From Rhodospirillales bacterium (GTDB lineage: Bacteria; Pseudomonadota; Alphaproteobacteria; Rhodospirillales; Defluviicoccaceae), in contig JAEULH010000043.1 of assembly GCA_016793925.1 (NCBI GenBank), positions 1-42,887 on the forward strand: 42,887 nucleotides of DNA. Reading direction: 5' to 3'. The stretch's first letter is position 1; every line of letters starts with the position of its first letter. The notes beneath the pieces are model-generated. The model had not been told where the DNA came from. It ran no database searches and saw only the letters and a list, made by a program, of their open reading frames with translations. Of the stretch, positions 24,596 through 32,707 are shown one piece after another. The position numbers and the translations under genes are program-made.

Positions 24596-26466
24596 GTGCC
24601 GCAACCCTCCGCCTCGCCCTCGTCGGCGTCCCGAATTGCGGCAAGAGCGCATTGTTCAACGCCCTGACCGGGACCCGCCAGAAAACCGGCAACTATCCCG
24701 GCGTGACGGTTGAGCGCCGGTGGGGCCACTTCGTCACCGGCGACGGACGGCAGATCGACGTGGTCGACCTGCCCGGCACCTACAGCCTCGACCCGGCCAG
24801 CCCCGATCAGGAGGTGACCCGCGACGTTCTCCTGGGCCGGCAGGCCGGAGAAAGCAGCCCGGACGCCATCCTGTGCGTCGTCGATGCAACCAATCTGCGG
24901 GTCCACCTGCGCTTTGCTCTGGAACTGAAGCAACTCGGCTATCCGATCATCGTCGCCCTGAACATGATGGATCTCGCCAGGCATCATGGGATCGAGATCG
25001 ATGTCGAACGCCTTGCGCGCGAGCTGGGCGCGCCGGTGGTGCCGACGGTCGCGGTGCGCAGAAGCGGGCTGGAGGAACTGCTGCGTCGGCTGCCGAGCGA
25101 ACTCTTCGACATCGCCGTCCGCCCCACCGCGGCGATCGATGCGGGCCACAAGCCGAGGAGCGTCGAGGATGTCCGAGCCCTTCAGGAAGAGGCGCGGCGG
25201 ATTGCGCGCGCCGCGCTGGTTCATGAAGGTGCATCCTTCCGCCTGACCAAGGCGATCGACGAGGTCGTTCTGCATCGCGTAGCCGGCCCGATTATTCTCT
25301 TCGGGCTGCTGTTCTTGATGTTCCAGGCGGTCTTCGCCTGGGCGGAAGTTCCGATGGACTGGATCGACAGCGGCGTCGTCTGGCTGCAGGCGGCGACGGT
25401 CTCCGCCCTGCCTGAAGGCTGGCTGGCCAGCCTGATCAGCGACGGCGTTCTCGCCGGGGTCGGCAGCGTCATTGTTTTCCTGCCGCAGATCCTGATCCTG
25501 TTCGCGTTCGTTCTCGTGCTCGAGCAGAGCGGCTATATGGTCCGCGCCGCGTTTCTGATGGACCGGCTGATGGCCGGCGTCGGTCTCAACGGCCGCGCGT
25601 TCATACCCCTCCTCTCCAGCTTCGCCTGCGCCATTCCCGGGATCATGGCCGCCCGGGCAATCGATACGCCGCGAGATCGCCTGACGACCATCCTGATCGC
25701 GCCGCTGATGACCTGCTCGGCGCGCTTGCCGGTCTACACGCTGATCATCGCCGCCTTCATCCCCAACACCACCGTCGGACCGGGGATCGGCTTGCAGGGG
25801 CTGGTCATGTTCGGGCTTTACCTGGCCGGCATCGTCAGCGCGCTCGGCGTCGCCGCCGTCCTCAAGCTGACCGTCACCAGGGGCCTGAGCCAGCCCTTCC
25901 TGATGGAGTTGCCGAAGTACCAGATACCGGTGCTGCGCGATGTTGCGCTGGGCCTGGTCGACCGCGCGCGCATCTTCCTGCGCCGCGCCGGCACCATCAT
26001 CCTTATCAGCATGCTCGTGATCTGGGTATTGGCCAGCTTCCCGCCGCCGCCGCCGGACGCCACCGAAGCGGCCATCCGCTACAGCTTCGCCGGCACGATC
26101 GGCCGAGCGCTCAACGTTGTCTTCGCCCCGATCGGCTTCACCTGGGAAATCTCGATCGCGTTGATCCCGGGTCTGGCCGCGCGCGAGGTCGCCGTCGCGG
26201 CGCTCGGCACGGTCTATGCGCTGTCGGGCTCGGAGGATGCGGTCGTCGACAGCCTGGTGGCGACGCTGCAAGGCGCCTGGTCGCTGCCGACGGCGCTCGC
26301 CTTCCTCGCCTGGTATGTGTTCGCCCCGCAGTGTCTCTCGACACTGGCGGTCGCCAAGCGCGAAACGAATTCCTGGCGCTGGCCGCTCTTCATGTTCGGA
26401 TACCTGTTCGCCCTCGCCTACATCGCCGCGGGCGCGACCTACTGGATCGCGAAATTCGTCACATGA
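24592..26466 (+). CDS. feoB: Ferrous iron transporter FeoB
   Basis: This 624-residue inner-membrane protein imports Fe(II). The N-terminal G domain shows G1 GVPNCGKS (12-19), G3 DLPG (59-62) and G4 NMMD (124-127). A helical linker follows, then a polytopic membrane domain with the two Gate-type halves and conserved cysteine segments (FACAIPGIMAAR, LMTCSARLPVY). It is shorter than the E. coli protein, typical of the compact alphaproteobacterial form without a long C-terminal tail. It is the last feo gene and is followed by a strong inverted repeat. A feoC gene is not seen. Confidence 0.94.
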   Translation: MSAATLRLALVGVPNCGKSALFNALTGTRQKTGNYPGVTVERRWGHFVTGDGRQIDVVDLPGTYSLDPASPDQEVTRDVLLGRQAGESSPDAILCVVDATNLRVHLRFALELKQLGYPIIVALNMMDLARHHGIEIDVERLARELGAPVVPTVAVRRSGLEELLRRLPSELFDIAVRPTAAIDAGHKPRSVEDVRALQEEARRIARAALVHEGASFRLTKAIDEVVLHRVAGPIILFGLLFLMFQAVFAWAEVPMDWIDSGVVWLQAATVSALPEGWLASLISDGVLAGVGSVIVFLPQILILFAFVLVLEQSGYMVRAAFLMDRLMAGVGLNGRAFIPLLSSFACAIPGIMAARAIDTPRDRLTTILIAPLMTCSARLPVYTLIIAAFIPNTTVGPGIGLQGLVMFGLYLAGIVSALGVAAVLKLTVTRGLSQPFLMELPKYQIPVLRDVALGLVDRARIFLRRAGTIILISMLVIWVLASFPPPPPDATEAAIRYSFAGTIGRALNVVFAPIGFTWEISIALIPGLAAREVAVAALGTVYALSGSEDAVVDSLVATLQGAWSLPTALAFLAWYVFAPQCLSTLAVAKRETNSWRWPLFMFGYLFALAYIAAGATYWIAKFVT

Positions 26467-26583
26467 AAACGCGGCCGGACCGCGATCCGCGGTGATGCGG
26501 CCGCGGGAGGTGCGAGCGAGCGAAACGTTCTCGGCCGGGTCGTCGTCGGCCCGGCCTGAAACTTCACCGCTCTACTCGAAATT

Positions 26584-26622
26584 GGGGGGACCCGGCGTCT
26601 TGGCGGATCCCCGGGTCCCCCC
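26584..26622. terminator. GC-rich inverted repeat after feoB, probable terminator
   Basis: A perfect 12-bp stem (ggggggacccgg / ccgggtcccccc) with a 15-base loop lies about 120 bases after the feoB stop and about 40 bases before the TorF-like gene. There is no U-tract, so it may be a weak terminator, an attenuator or an mRNA-stability hairpin. Confidence 0.5.
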
Positions 26623-26660
26623 GTGAACGATCGGCACCATTCACACAGACGAGGTCTGCA

Positions 26661-27545
26661 ATGAAGAAGGTTGAGAGCGGAACACGCAATGTCAATGCGG
26701 GTGCGACGGGATCGGAGGCGCCAGAGAGCCGCCTGGCGGGCGCCGCCGCCTTTTTCGCGGCGCTTCTGCTCCCCGTAGCCGTCTGCGCGCAGGACACGAA
26801 GTCGCAAGCTCCGGCGCCGCCGCCGGGCGCCGTCGATGCCGGAGAGAACGAGAACGAGACGACGGAAGCGGAAAGCGACGACTGGCTGCCGGGGGAGGTC
26901 ACCGGCAGCGTCGCCCTGACCTCGAACTACGTCGATCGCGGCCTTACCAATTCCTCCAACGATCCCGCCATCCAGGGCTCTCTCGATTATGCCGTACCCA
27001 CGGGTATCGGCGACACGAAGGGCTATGTCGGGTTCTGGTCCTCCAGCGTCGATCTGGAGGGCGACAACAGTACCGCCCACGTCGAGATCGATGCGATGTT
27101 CGGCCTTCGCGGCGAGGTCGGCGATTTCGGCTGGGACGTGGGCGGCACCTATCTTTACTATCCCGGCACCCGCAGCGCCGACAATTTCAACTACTGGGAG
27201 ATCCCGGTGGTCCTGACCTACCAGGCGACCGAGCAACTAGGCCTGGAGGTGGTCAACATTTTCGCCTGGGAGAACCAGTTCGACACCGGGCTCGCCAATT
27301 ACGTCACCGGCAATGTCTACTACGACATCCCGGTGCCGTATGTCGGCCTGCAGCTCTTCACCGGCGTCGGCTACCAGTACATCGAGGACGACTACAACGG
27401 CATCGACTGGCGCCTCGGCGCCACCGTCACCGTCAAGGGCGTCGACCTGTCGGTCGCCTATACCGACACCAACTACCGCGCCCGCGACATCGGCAACAAC
27501 CAGGGCGACGCCAAGGTCGTGTTCGCGGTCGGGATGGACTTCTGA
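26661..27545 (+). CDS. TorF-family putative outer-membrane porin
   Basis: This 294-residue protein has a signal peptide after a long basic N-terminal region (cleavage probably near VCAQ). An acidic low-complexity linker follows (about residues 45-75, ENENETTEAESDD). Next comes a beta-barrel with alternating strands, starting VTGSVALTSNYVDRGLTNSS and ending in the aromatic C-terminus GMDF typical of outer-membrane proteins. This matches the TorF/TIGR02001 family of uncharacterised proteobacterial porins. GAGG lies upstream of the ATG. It follows feoB by about 200 bases in the same direction, across the hairpin, so co-regulation with iron is possible but unproven. Confidence 0.82.
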   Translation: MKKVESGTRNVNAGATGSEAPESRLAGAAAFFAALLLPVAVCAQDTKSQAPAPPPGAVDAGENENETTEAESDDWLPGEVTGSVALTSNYVDRGLTNSSNDPAIQGSLDYAVPTGIGDTKGYVGFWSSSVDLEGDNSTAHVEIDAMFGLRGEVGDFGWDVGGTYLYYPGTRSADNFNYWEIPVVLTYQATEQLGLEVVNIFAWENQFDTGLANYVTGNVYYDIPVPYVGLQLFTGVGYQYIEDDYNGIDWRLGATVTVKGVDLSVAYTDTNYRARDIGNNQGDAKVVFAVGMDF

Positions 27546-27706
27546 CAGCGGGCCAAAAGCGTCAGTTGCTCAGACCGGAAGAGGCATTGGCGTCCGGCCC
27601 CGGCGAGACGGTGTTCCATCGTCGAGGTCGGACGCTTCGCCCGGGTTGACTCGATCCGCCTGCCGGTTCATGCACGGGGCATGCGGCTGCTTTTTCTTCC
27701 GGCACG

Positions 27707-28273
27707 ATGACGCGAGGACGCCCCCTGCCACCGAGGTCTGCGCTCGTTGCCCTGGTCGTCGCCCTGGCGCTGGGCCTCGCCGCGTGCACGACGCCGAGGC
27801 GCATGTCCGACGGCGGCAACGACTTCATCTGGCCCGTGGACGGCGTCATTGTCTCCACCTACGGGCCGAAGCCCGACAATCGCTACAATGACGGGGTCAA
27901 TATCGCCGCGCCCGCGGGCACGCCGATCCACGCCGCTGCCGACGGTGTCGTTATCTACACCGGCAACGAGTTGCGCAGCTTCGGCAACCTTATCCTGATC
28001 CGCCACGCCGCCGGCTGGTCGTCGACCTACGCCCATACCGAGGCGGTGAGGGTCAAGCGCAACCAGCGGGTCGCGAAGGGTGCCGTCATCGCCACTGTCG
28101 GGCAGAGCGGCAGCGTCCTCTGCCCGCAGCTTCACTTCGAACTTCGTCGCGATGCAAAAGCGGTCGATCCCCTCGCCCTGCTGCCGGATCGTCCGCGCGC
28201 GATGATGGCCGCCGCCGGCGCGCCGGGGGAGGCCGGCTGCCCCGCCGAAACGACCGGCCGGCCTGGGAGCTGA
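27707..28273 (+). CDS. LytM/M23-fold lipoprotein with degenerate active site (NlpD-like)
   Basis: This 188-residue protein has an N-terminal lipoprotein signal (LGLAAC, lipid-bearing Cys 27) and one LytM (M23) domain from about residue 40 to 155. In an active M23 peptidase the first motif is HxxxD; here it reads YNDGVNIAAPAG, so the metal-binding His and Asp are Asn 61 and Asn 65. The later histidines remain (TYAH 110, QLHFE 143). Such degenerate LytM lipoproteins (NlpD, EnvC, DipM type) activate peptidoglycan amidases during division rather than cut themselves. The C-terminal tail is short and disordered. No LysM domain is present. Confidence 0.82.
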   Translation: MTRGRPLPPRSALVALVVALALGLAACTTPRRMSDGGNDFIWPVDGVIVSTYGPKPDNRYNDGVNIAAPAGTPIHAAADGVVIYTGNELRSFGNLILIRHAAGWSSTYAHTEAVRVKRNQRVAKGAVIATVGQSGSVLCPQLHFELRRDAKAVDPLALLPDRPRAMMAAAGAPGEAGCPAETTGRPGS

Positions 28274-28294
28274 GAGCGGCGCCGAAGGGCGACC

Positions 28295-29050
28295 TCAGCC
28301 GCCATCAACCAGTCGGTAGAAGAAAATGGCGCTCATGGTCGCGCCGACGCCGATAACGACGCCGCGAACCGCACGCTCCGGCAGGGCGCGGGCCAGGGGC
28401 GCACCCAGGTAGCCGCCGGCGACCGCCGCCGCCATCATGATCAGCGCCTCCGGCCACGCGACCAGGCCGGCGGACGAGAAGGTCAGGACGGAAACGGCGG
28501 AAAGCACGAACGACAGGACGCTCTTCAGGCCGTTCATGGCGTGGATCTCGCGCAGACCCCAGAGGGCGAACAGCGCCAGCAGGACGATCCCGAGACCGCC
28601 GTTGAAGTAGCCGCCGTAGATCGCGACGGCGAGCGTCGAAGACGCGCAGCCGGGGGCCACCATGCGGGAGCGTCGCCGCGCCCAGCGCTGGATCCGGTTG
28701 GAAAAAGCGAAGATCGCGGTCGCCCCTGCGAGGAGGAACGGAACGACCGCCGAAAAGGCCGCGTCCGACGAGACCAGGAGCAGGAGCGAGGCGGCGAGAC
28801 CGCCGATCACGGTCAGCGCCGTGGCGCGGAGCAGCAGGCGGCGATCGAAGGCGCGGAGCTCGCGGCGGAAGCCGAGCGCGCCGCCGAGATAACCGGGGAA
28901 GACGGCGACGGAGCTCGTGGCGTTGGCCGCGACCGGCGGGATCCCGACGGAGACCAGCGCCGGGAAGGTCAGGAAGGTGCCGCCGCCCGCGACCGTGTTC
29001 AGCGCGCCGGCGAGGAAGGCGGCGCCGGCCAGCAGCGCGGCGGCGTCCAT
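28295..29050 (-). CDS. TauE/SafE-family membrane permease (putative sulfite/anion exporter)
   Basis: This 251-residue integral membrane protein has about eight hydrophobic segments and the repeated family motif (FLAGALNTVAGGGTFLTFPAL, and GGYFNGGLGIVLLALF in the second half). The ATG at 29048-29050 is preceded by GGAGAG. The frame extends upstream through an improbable poly-Arg stretch, so I reject the longer start. Family members move sulfite, sulfonates or other organic anions; the substrate here is unknown. It follows the Rnk-like gene by 31 bases and is probably co-transcribed with it. It converges with the LytM lipoprotein gene. Confidence 0.86.
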   Translation of the reverse strand: MDAAALLAGAAFLAGALNTVAGGGTFLTFPALVSVGIPPVAANATSSVAVFPGYLGGALGFRRELRAFDRRLLLRATALTVIGGLAASLLLLVSSDAAFSAVVPFLLAGATAIFAFSNRIQRWARRRSRMVAPGCASSTLAVAIYGGYFNGGLGIVLLALFALWGLREIHAMNGLKSVLSFVLSAVSVLTFSSAGLVAWPEALIMMAAAVAGGYLGAPLARALPERAVRGVVIGVGATMSAIFFYRLVDGG

Positions 29051-29081
29051 CGCTCTCTCCCGCCGCCTGCGGCGCCGTCGC

Positions 29082-29501
29082 CTACGCCGCCGAAGCCGGT
29101 GTCTCCTGATGGACCGAGACAATGGTCAACCGGTGCCGGCGGCCGTCGCGAGCGGTCCAGCCGATCGATTGGCCGGGCGACAGGCCGAGCAGCGCCGCGC
29201 CGATCGGGGTGAGGATCGAAACCCGGCCCTGCGCGATGTCGGCCTCTCCGGGGAAGACCAGCGTCACCGTCCGCCCGCCCTCGACATCGGATCGGTACTC
29301 CACCGTCGAACCCATCCGCACGACGTCCGCGCCAATACCGGCGTCTTCGACAATCCCGGCCCGGTCCAGCTCGTCAACGAGCTCTTCGGCAACCTCCGGG
29401 CTGCTCGACTGCGCCGCACTGGCCAGCCCCTGCAACCTGTCGTAGTCGCTCTGGCGCACGACGATCTTGGGTTTTTCCGTTGTCCTGGTCTTGCGTTCCA
29501 T
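29082..29501 (-). CDS. Rnk-like GreA/GreB-family regulator (nucleoside diphosphate kinase regulator)
   Basis: This 139-residue protein matches the Rnk type: an N-terminal helical part (KPKIVVRQSDYDRLQGLASAAQ) and a C-terminal FKBP-like domain of the GreA/GreB family (STVEYRSDVEGGRTVTLVFPG, VSILTPIGAALLGLSPGQSI). Rnk binds RNA polymerase and affects nucleotide and exopolysaccharide regulation in gamma-proteobacteria; the role here is inferred. I chose the ATG at 29499-29501 (MERKTRTTEK), behind a GAGG. The open frame upstream lacks this. It leads a likely two-gene operon with the TauE-type permease. Confidence 0.84.
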   Translation of the reverse strand: MERKTRTTEKPKIVVRQSDYDRLQGLASAAQSSSPEVAEELVDELDRAGIVEDAGIGADVVRMGSTVEYRSDVEGGRTVTLVFPGEADIAQGRVSILTPIGAALLGLSPGQSIGWTARDGRRHRLTIVSVHQETPASAA

Positions 29502-29854
29502 GTCCTCGTCGATCCTGCATCCGCCCCAACCGCTCAACCGCGAGCGGCGGTCGTCCGTTCCATTTCCATCTGGCGAATTCGAATTCCCGGATCCTGCCGC
29601 GGCCACCGGCGCCGCGGCCAATCAGCGCCGCCCGCGGCCACGCTCGTGATCGGGAAGAAAGGCGCGCCCCGCGACCCGGAGCGCACAGGCGCCGGGCCGG
29701 GGGGTCAGGATCCCGCGATGGGACAGACCCGGAACAGAAGCTTCACATGCGGCCCGCGGCAGATGATCATGGGCTCAATCGTGCGGCGGCATCATGGGGA
29801 AGTCAAGCGCGCGGCGGCGCCCCGCGTGGAGCATCGCGGGCGGCGACCGGGGCG
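29502..29854. other. Intergenic region upstream of the Rnk-like gene
   Basis: No gene is supported. It must hold the promoter of the rnk-like operon on the minus strand. It includes two adjacent GAATTC sites and a GGATCC (29575-29594), which look like a cloning polylinker but lie in otherwise continuous genomic sequence. The candidate small RNA ends at its right border. Confidence 0.45.
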
Positions 29855-29885
29855 AAAAAGAAAGGGGCCGGCGGTTTGCCGGCCC
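29855..29885 (-). terminator. Rho-independent terminator on the minus strand
   Basis: An 8-bp GC stem (gggccggc / gccggccc) with a 5-base loop is followed on the minus strand by CTTTCTTTTT. No protein-coding gene on this strand ends nearby, so it probably serves the small RNA candidate. Confidence 0.65.
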
Positions 29886-29933
29886 GAGGCGTGCTCTTGA
29901 GGGAAGGGAGAACTCCGGATGAAAAGCCATCCG
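29855..29933 (-). ncRNA. Candidate small RNA with intrinsic terminator
   Basis: On the minus strand a hairpin CGGATG-loop-CATCCG (29916-29933) is followed by a pyrimidine-rich single-stranded stretch (TTCTCCCTTCCCTC). After a short linker comes a GC hairpin and a CTTTCTTTTT tail. This is the usual plan of a bacterial small RNA, and the C/U-rich part could pair with Shine-Dalgarno sequences, as in alphaproteobacterial riboregulators. The 5' end is inferred from a CRP-type palindrome centred about 41 bases upstream. No protein frame explains it. Confidence 0.4.
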
Positions 29934-29966
29934 TTGAGCAGTTTGCGTCGCGGGCCGCCCAAACAC

Positions 29967-29982
29967 TGTGATGCGGATCACA
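29967..29982. promoter_or_regulatory. Perfect CRP-type palindrome
   Basis: TGTGATGCGGATCACA is an exact TGTGA-N6-TCACA site, the consensus of CRP-type regulators. It lies 48 bases upstream of the BtuF-like start on the plus strand and about 41 bases from the inferred start of the minus-strand small RNA. It could act on either. Confidence 0.6.
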
Positions 29983-30030
29983 TTGCGTGAATTTTCTTGT
30001 CCGACATGGCCTGTCAGGAGATGTGAGGCG

Positions 30031-30882
30031 ATGAGCGAGGATCCGCCCGCCGGCGCCGATCGAACCGCGGCGCCCGGCGCGCTCGTCGATGCGGCCGGTC
30101 GCGTCCACCAGCCCGCCGGCGCAAACGCGCGGATCGTCTCCCTGGTGCCGAGCATCACCGAGACCCTGTTCGCCCTCGATCTCGGACCCGTTGTCGTCGG
30201 GCGCACCGCCTTCTGCGTTCATCCACGAGGGCAGGTCGAGAGGGTGCAGAGCGTCGGCGGGACCAAGCGCATCAACGCCGCAAAGCTCCATGCCCTGGCG
30301 CCGACCCACGTCATCGTCAACATCGACGAGACGCCACGAGCCATGGCCGAGCAGTTGGCCGGCGCCGGCTACTGCGTCGTCGTCACCCACCCGGTGGAGG
30401 TCGACGACAACCGCGGGCTCTACCGCCTCCTCGGCGCCTTGTTCGGCCGCGAGGCTCAGGCGGACGATCTTCGCAGGCGCTTCGACGTTGCCGCGGCCAG
30501 CCTGGCTGCCGCGGCCTCGGCCCTGCCCGAGCGCCGGGTTCTCTACCTGATCTGGCAAGACCCGTGGATGACCGTCTCGCCCGCAACCTACATCGCGCGC
30601 CTGCTCGCCCGGGTGCATTGGCAGGTGATCGGGGGCGACGGCGTTGCCCGCTACCCGGAGGTCACCCTCGATGACCGCCTCCTCGACGCCACCGATCTGG
30701 TTCTGTTCAGCACCGAACCGTTCCCTTTCGCCGAACGCCACCTGCAGGCGTTCCGCGCCGCCCATCCGGCGCACGCTCACAAGGCCGTCCTCGTCGACGG
30801 CGAGATGACCTCGTGGTACGGCAGCCGCGCCATCGCCGGCCTGCGCTACCTGGCCGCCTTCGCCCGCGACCGTGCGGCCTGA
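30031..30882 (+). CDS. BtuF-like periplasmic-binding-fold protein without signal peptide (helical-backbone metal receptor)
   Basis: This 283-residue protein has the helical-backbone metal-receptor fold of BtuF/FhuD. The N lobe begins ARIVSLVPSITETLFALDLG; the linker helix spans about residues 130-165; the C lobe includes VLYLIWQDPWMTV and YIARLLARVHWQVIGGD. These proteins bind cobalamin, haem or siderophores for ABC import. The start at 30031 follows a GAGG, and the N-terminus (MSEDPPAGADRTAAPGA) has no export signal; the longer frame from 29968 does not add one. No permease or ATPase genes are adjacent. A cytoplasmic cobalamin- or metal-binding role is possible. Confidence 0.8.
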   Translation: MSEDPPAGADRTAAPGALVDAAGRVHQPAGANARIVSLVPSITETLFALDLGPVVVGRTAFCVHPRGQVERVQSVGGTKRINAAKLHALAPTHVIVNIDETPRAMAEQLAGAGYCVVVTHPVEVDDNRGLYRLLGALFGREAQADDLRRRFDVAAASLAAAASALPERRVLYLIWQDPWMTVSPATYIARLLARVHWQVIGGDGVARYPEVTLDDRLLDATDLVLFSTEPFPFAERHLQAFRAAHPAHAHKAVLVDGEMTSWYGSRAIAGLRYLAAFARDRAA

Positions 30883-31025
30883 CAGACCGGCTCGCGCGGC
30901 TTCGAGAAGTTGAGATAAGACCGGCGGCTCGACTCCGGCCCCTCCGCCGCGTGAGCGCCATCGCCAACCACCTTCGATGAGGCTAAACTCCGCCCCGACT
31001 CTCATGGTGGACAGGGGACAGGTCC

Positions 31026-31481
31026 ATGAAGGTTTCCAAGCTCTTGAAGTTGCACGGAATGCTCGTTCTTACGCTGCATCCGGAGATGACTTTGGCCCAG
31101 GCGGCGCGGCGCTTTGCGCAAACGGTCGGCGGCCGGAAGTTTTCGCTGGCGGTGGTCTGCGACGGCGAGGAGCATGTACTGGGCGTGATCTCGCTCGGCG
31201 ATCTGAGCCATGCGCTGGGTCAGCACGAGGACAAGGCGGCAGGCATGCTCGTGCGTGACGCGATGAGCCGCGACGTCATCAGCTGCAGCCCCGACGACGA
31301 CCTCGAAAGCGTCCTGCAGACGATGGCCGATCGCGGCATCCGCCATACGCCAGTGGTCGAGGGCGGGAAGCTCTCCGGCCTGATCGCTCGGCGCGACGCG
31401 CTCGAGTTTCTCTACAGCCAGACCGCGCTCGATGCGGAAAACCTGACGGAGTGGCTGTTCCGCTCCGACGCGCGCTACTGA
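31026..31481 (+). CDS. CBS-domain protein
   Basis: This 151-residue protein consists of two CBS motifs forming one Bateman module. The first spans about residues 10-70 (TLAQAARRFAQTVGGRKFSL, VLGVISLGDLSHAL). The second spans about 77-135 (VRDAMSRDVISCSPDDDLES, RHTPVVEGGKLSGLIARRD). Such modules bind adenine nucleotides and sense energy state. AGGGGACAGG precedes the ATG. It is followed by a short tandem repeat and the MFS gene in the same direction; nothing shows which protein it controls. Confidence 0.88.
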   Translation: MKVSKLLKLHGMLVLTLHPEMTLAQAARRFAQTVGGRKFSLAVVCDGEEHVLGVISLGDLSHALGQHEDKAAGMLVRDAMSRDVISCSPDDDLESVLQTMADRGIRHTPVVEGGKLSGLIARRDALEFLYSQTALDAENLTEWLFRSDARY

Positions 31482-31492
31482 CCGGGCGGGGC

Positions 31493-31525
31493 GTGGGCCC
31501 GGAGTGGGCCCGGAGCGGGCCCGGC
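31493..31525. repeat. Short tandem repeat (three 11-base units)
   Basis: Three units of roughly gtgggcccgga (the third with two changes) fill the gap between the CBS gene and the MFS gene. The GGGCCC cores can pair with each other and may form a terminator-like hairpin. Confidence 0.55.
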
Positions 31526-31550
31526 GGCGCGGCTGCGTCGTGAGCGCGGG

Positions 31551-32681
31551 GTGAGCTTCGGCGCCCGCCTCGGTTCGTTCTACGCCGCCTTCCTTGCCGT
31601 CTACGGGGTCCAGATCCCCTTCTGGCCGGTCTGGCTCGAGGGCAAGGGCCTGACCCCGACCGACATCGGCCTCATCGTCGCGGTCACCGTCGGCGCCCGG
31701 ATGATCGGCAATCCGCTCGCCGCCCATATCGCCGATCGCAGCGGCGAGCGGCGCCGGCCGATGCTGGCCCTGTCGGCGCTCTCCCTTGCCGCCTACGGCC
31801 TCTTCGCCTTCACCGACGGCTTCTGGACAATCCTCGCGGTCAGCGTTCTCTCGTCGATGCTGTTTCCGCCGATGATGGCTCTTGGCGAAAGCCTGACCAT
31901 GAGCGGCGTGGCTCGCATCGGCATCGACTACGGGCGGGTACGCCTGTGGGGGTCGCTCAGCTTCATCGTGACCGCGACCCTGTCCGGGCATGTCCTCGTC
32001 GAAGCGCCGCCCCAGGCGATTTTGTGGCTGGTGCTGGCCACGGTCGCTCTGACCGGCGCCGCCTGCCTCATCCTTCCCGATCTCCGCAGCGACGCCGCGC
32101 CCGTCGCCGCGGGGCTGCCGATCGCCCTGGTCATGGCCGATCGCCGGCTCCTGCTGATGCTGGCCGCCGCCGGATTGATCCAGGGCAGCCACGCGGTCTA
32201 CTACGCCTTCGGCACGTTGCACTGGGAGGCGGCAGGCTACGGCGACGACGTCATCGGCCTGCTCTGGGCGCTGGGCGTGGTCTGCGAAATCGTGCTGTTC
32301 GCGTTCGGCCGGGCCCTTTTGTGCCGTGTCGACGCCCCGCGCCTGCTGGCCCTGGCGGGAGGGCTGGCGGCCGTACGGTGGCTGACGCTCGGCGCGACGA
32401 CGGTCCTGCCGGCGGTCATCGCCGCGCAAAGCCTGCATGCCTTCTCCTACGCGGCCGCGCACCTGGCGGCGATCCACATCATCGCCGCGAGCGTGGCGCC
32501 GGGACTGTCGGCGACGGCGCAGAGCCTTTACGCCGCCCTGGTCATGGGGTTCGCCCTCGGGGTCATGCTGCTGGTCTCGGGCCCGCTCTACCAGGCCATC
32601 GCCGGCGGCGCCTACTTCGCCATGGCCGCCGCCGCATCAGCCGGCGGCCTCGCCGCGGCGGTGCTGGCAAGCCGGAAATGA
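31551..32681 (+). CDS. MFS transporter (3-phenylpropionate/HcaT-like group)
   Basis: This 376-residue protein has about twelve hydrophobic segments. It starts at a GTG preceded by a purine-rich GAGCGCGGG. The N-terminus (FYAAFLAVYGVQIPFWPVWL) and the loop-2 segment (HIADRSGERRRPM) match the MFS_1-like group that includes HcaT and maltose permease-like proteins. YGRVRLWGSLSFI is also typical of that group. The substrate is not predictable; aromatic acids or nucleosides are common in relatives. It converges with the toxin-antitoxin pair. Confidence 0.85.
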   Translation: MSFGARLGSFYAAFLAVYGVQIPFWPVWLEGKGLTPTDIGLIVAVTVGARMIGNPLAAHIADRSGERRRPMLALSALSLAAYGLFAFTDGFWTILAVSVLSSMLFPPMMALGESLTMSGVARIGIDYGRVRLWGSLSFIVTATLSGHVLVEAPPQAILWLVLATVALTGAACLILPDLRSDAAPVAAGLPIALVMADRRLLLMLAAAGLIQGSHAVYYAFGTLHWEAAGYGDDVIGLLWALGVVCEIVLFAFGRALLCRVDAPRLLALAGGLAAVRWLTLGATTVLPAVIAAQSLHAFSYAAAHLAAIHIIAASVAPGLSATAQSLYAALVMGFALGVMLLVSGPLYQAIAGGAYFAMAAAASAGGLAAAVLASRK

Positions 32682-32707
32682 GACCGGAAGGGGGATGCAG
32701 GTCGAGC

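Noticed and set aside
24349-26271. 640-codon minus-strand frame opposite feoB
   Set aside because: It is low-complexity and polar, and is explained by the codon use of feoB, which has clear GTPase and Gate motifs.
29050-29122. Poly-arginine N-terminus of the TauE-like permease
   Set aside because: The extension encodes RRRRRRRRRR from a GC-rich linker; the ATG at 29050 follows GGAGAG and begins the first membrane segment.
29575-29594. Polylinker-like run with two EcoRI sites and a BamHI site, suggesting vector sequence
   Set aside because: Flanking sequence is continuous and compositionally native, and no vector backbone is present. Chance occurrence upstream of the rnk-like gene is more likely.
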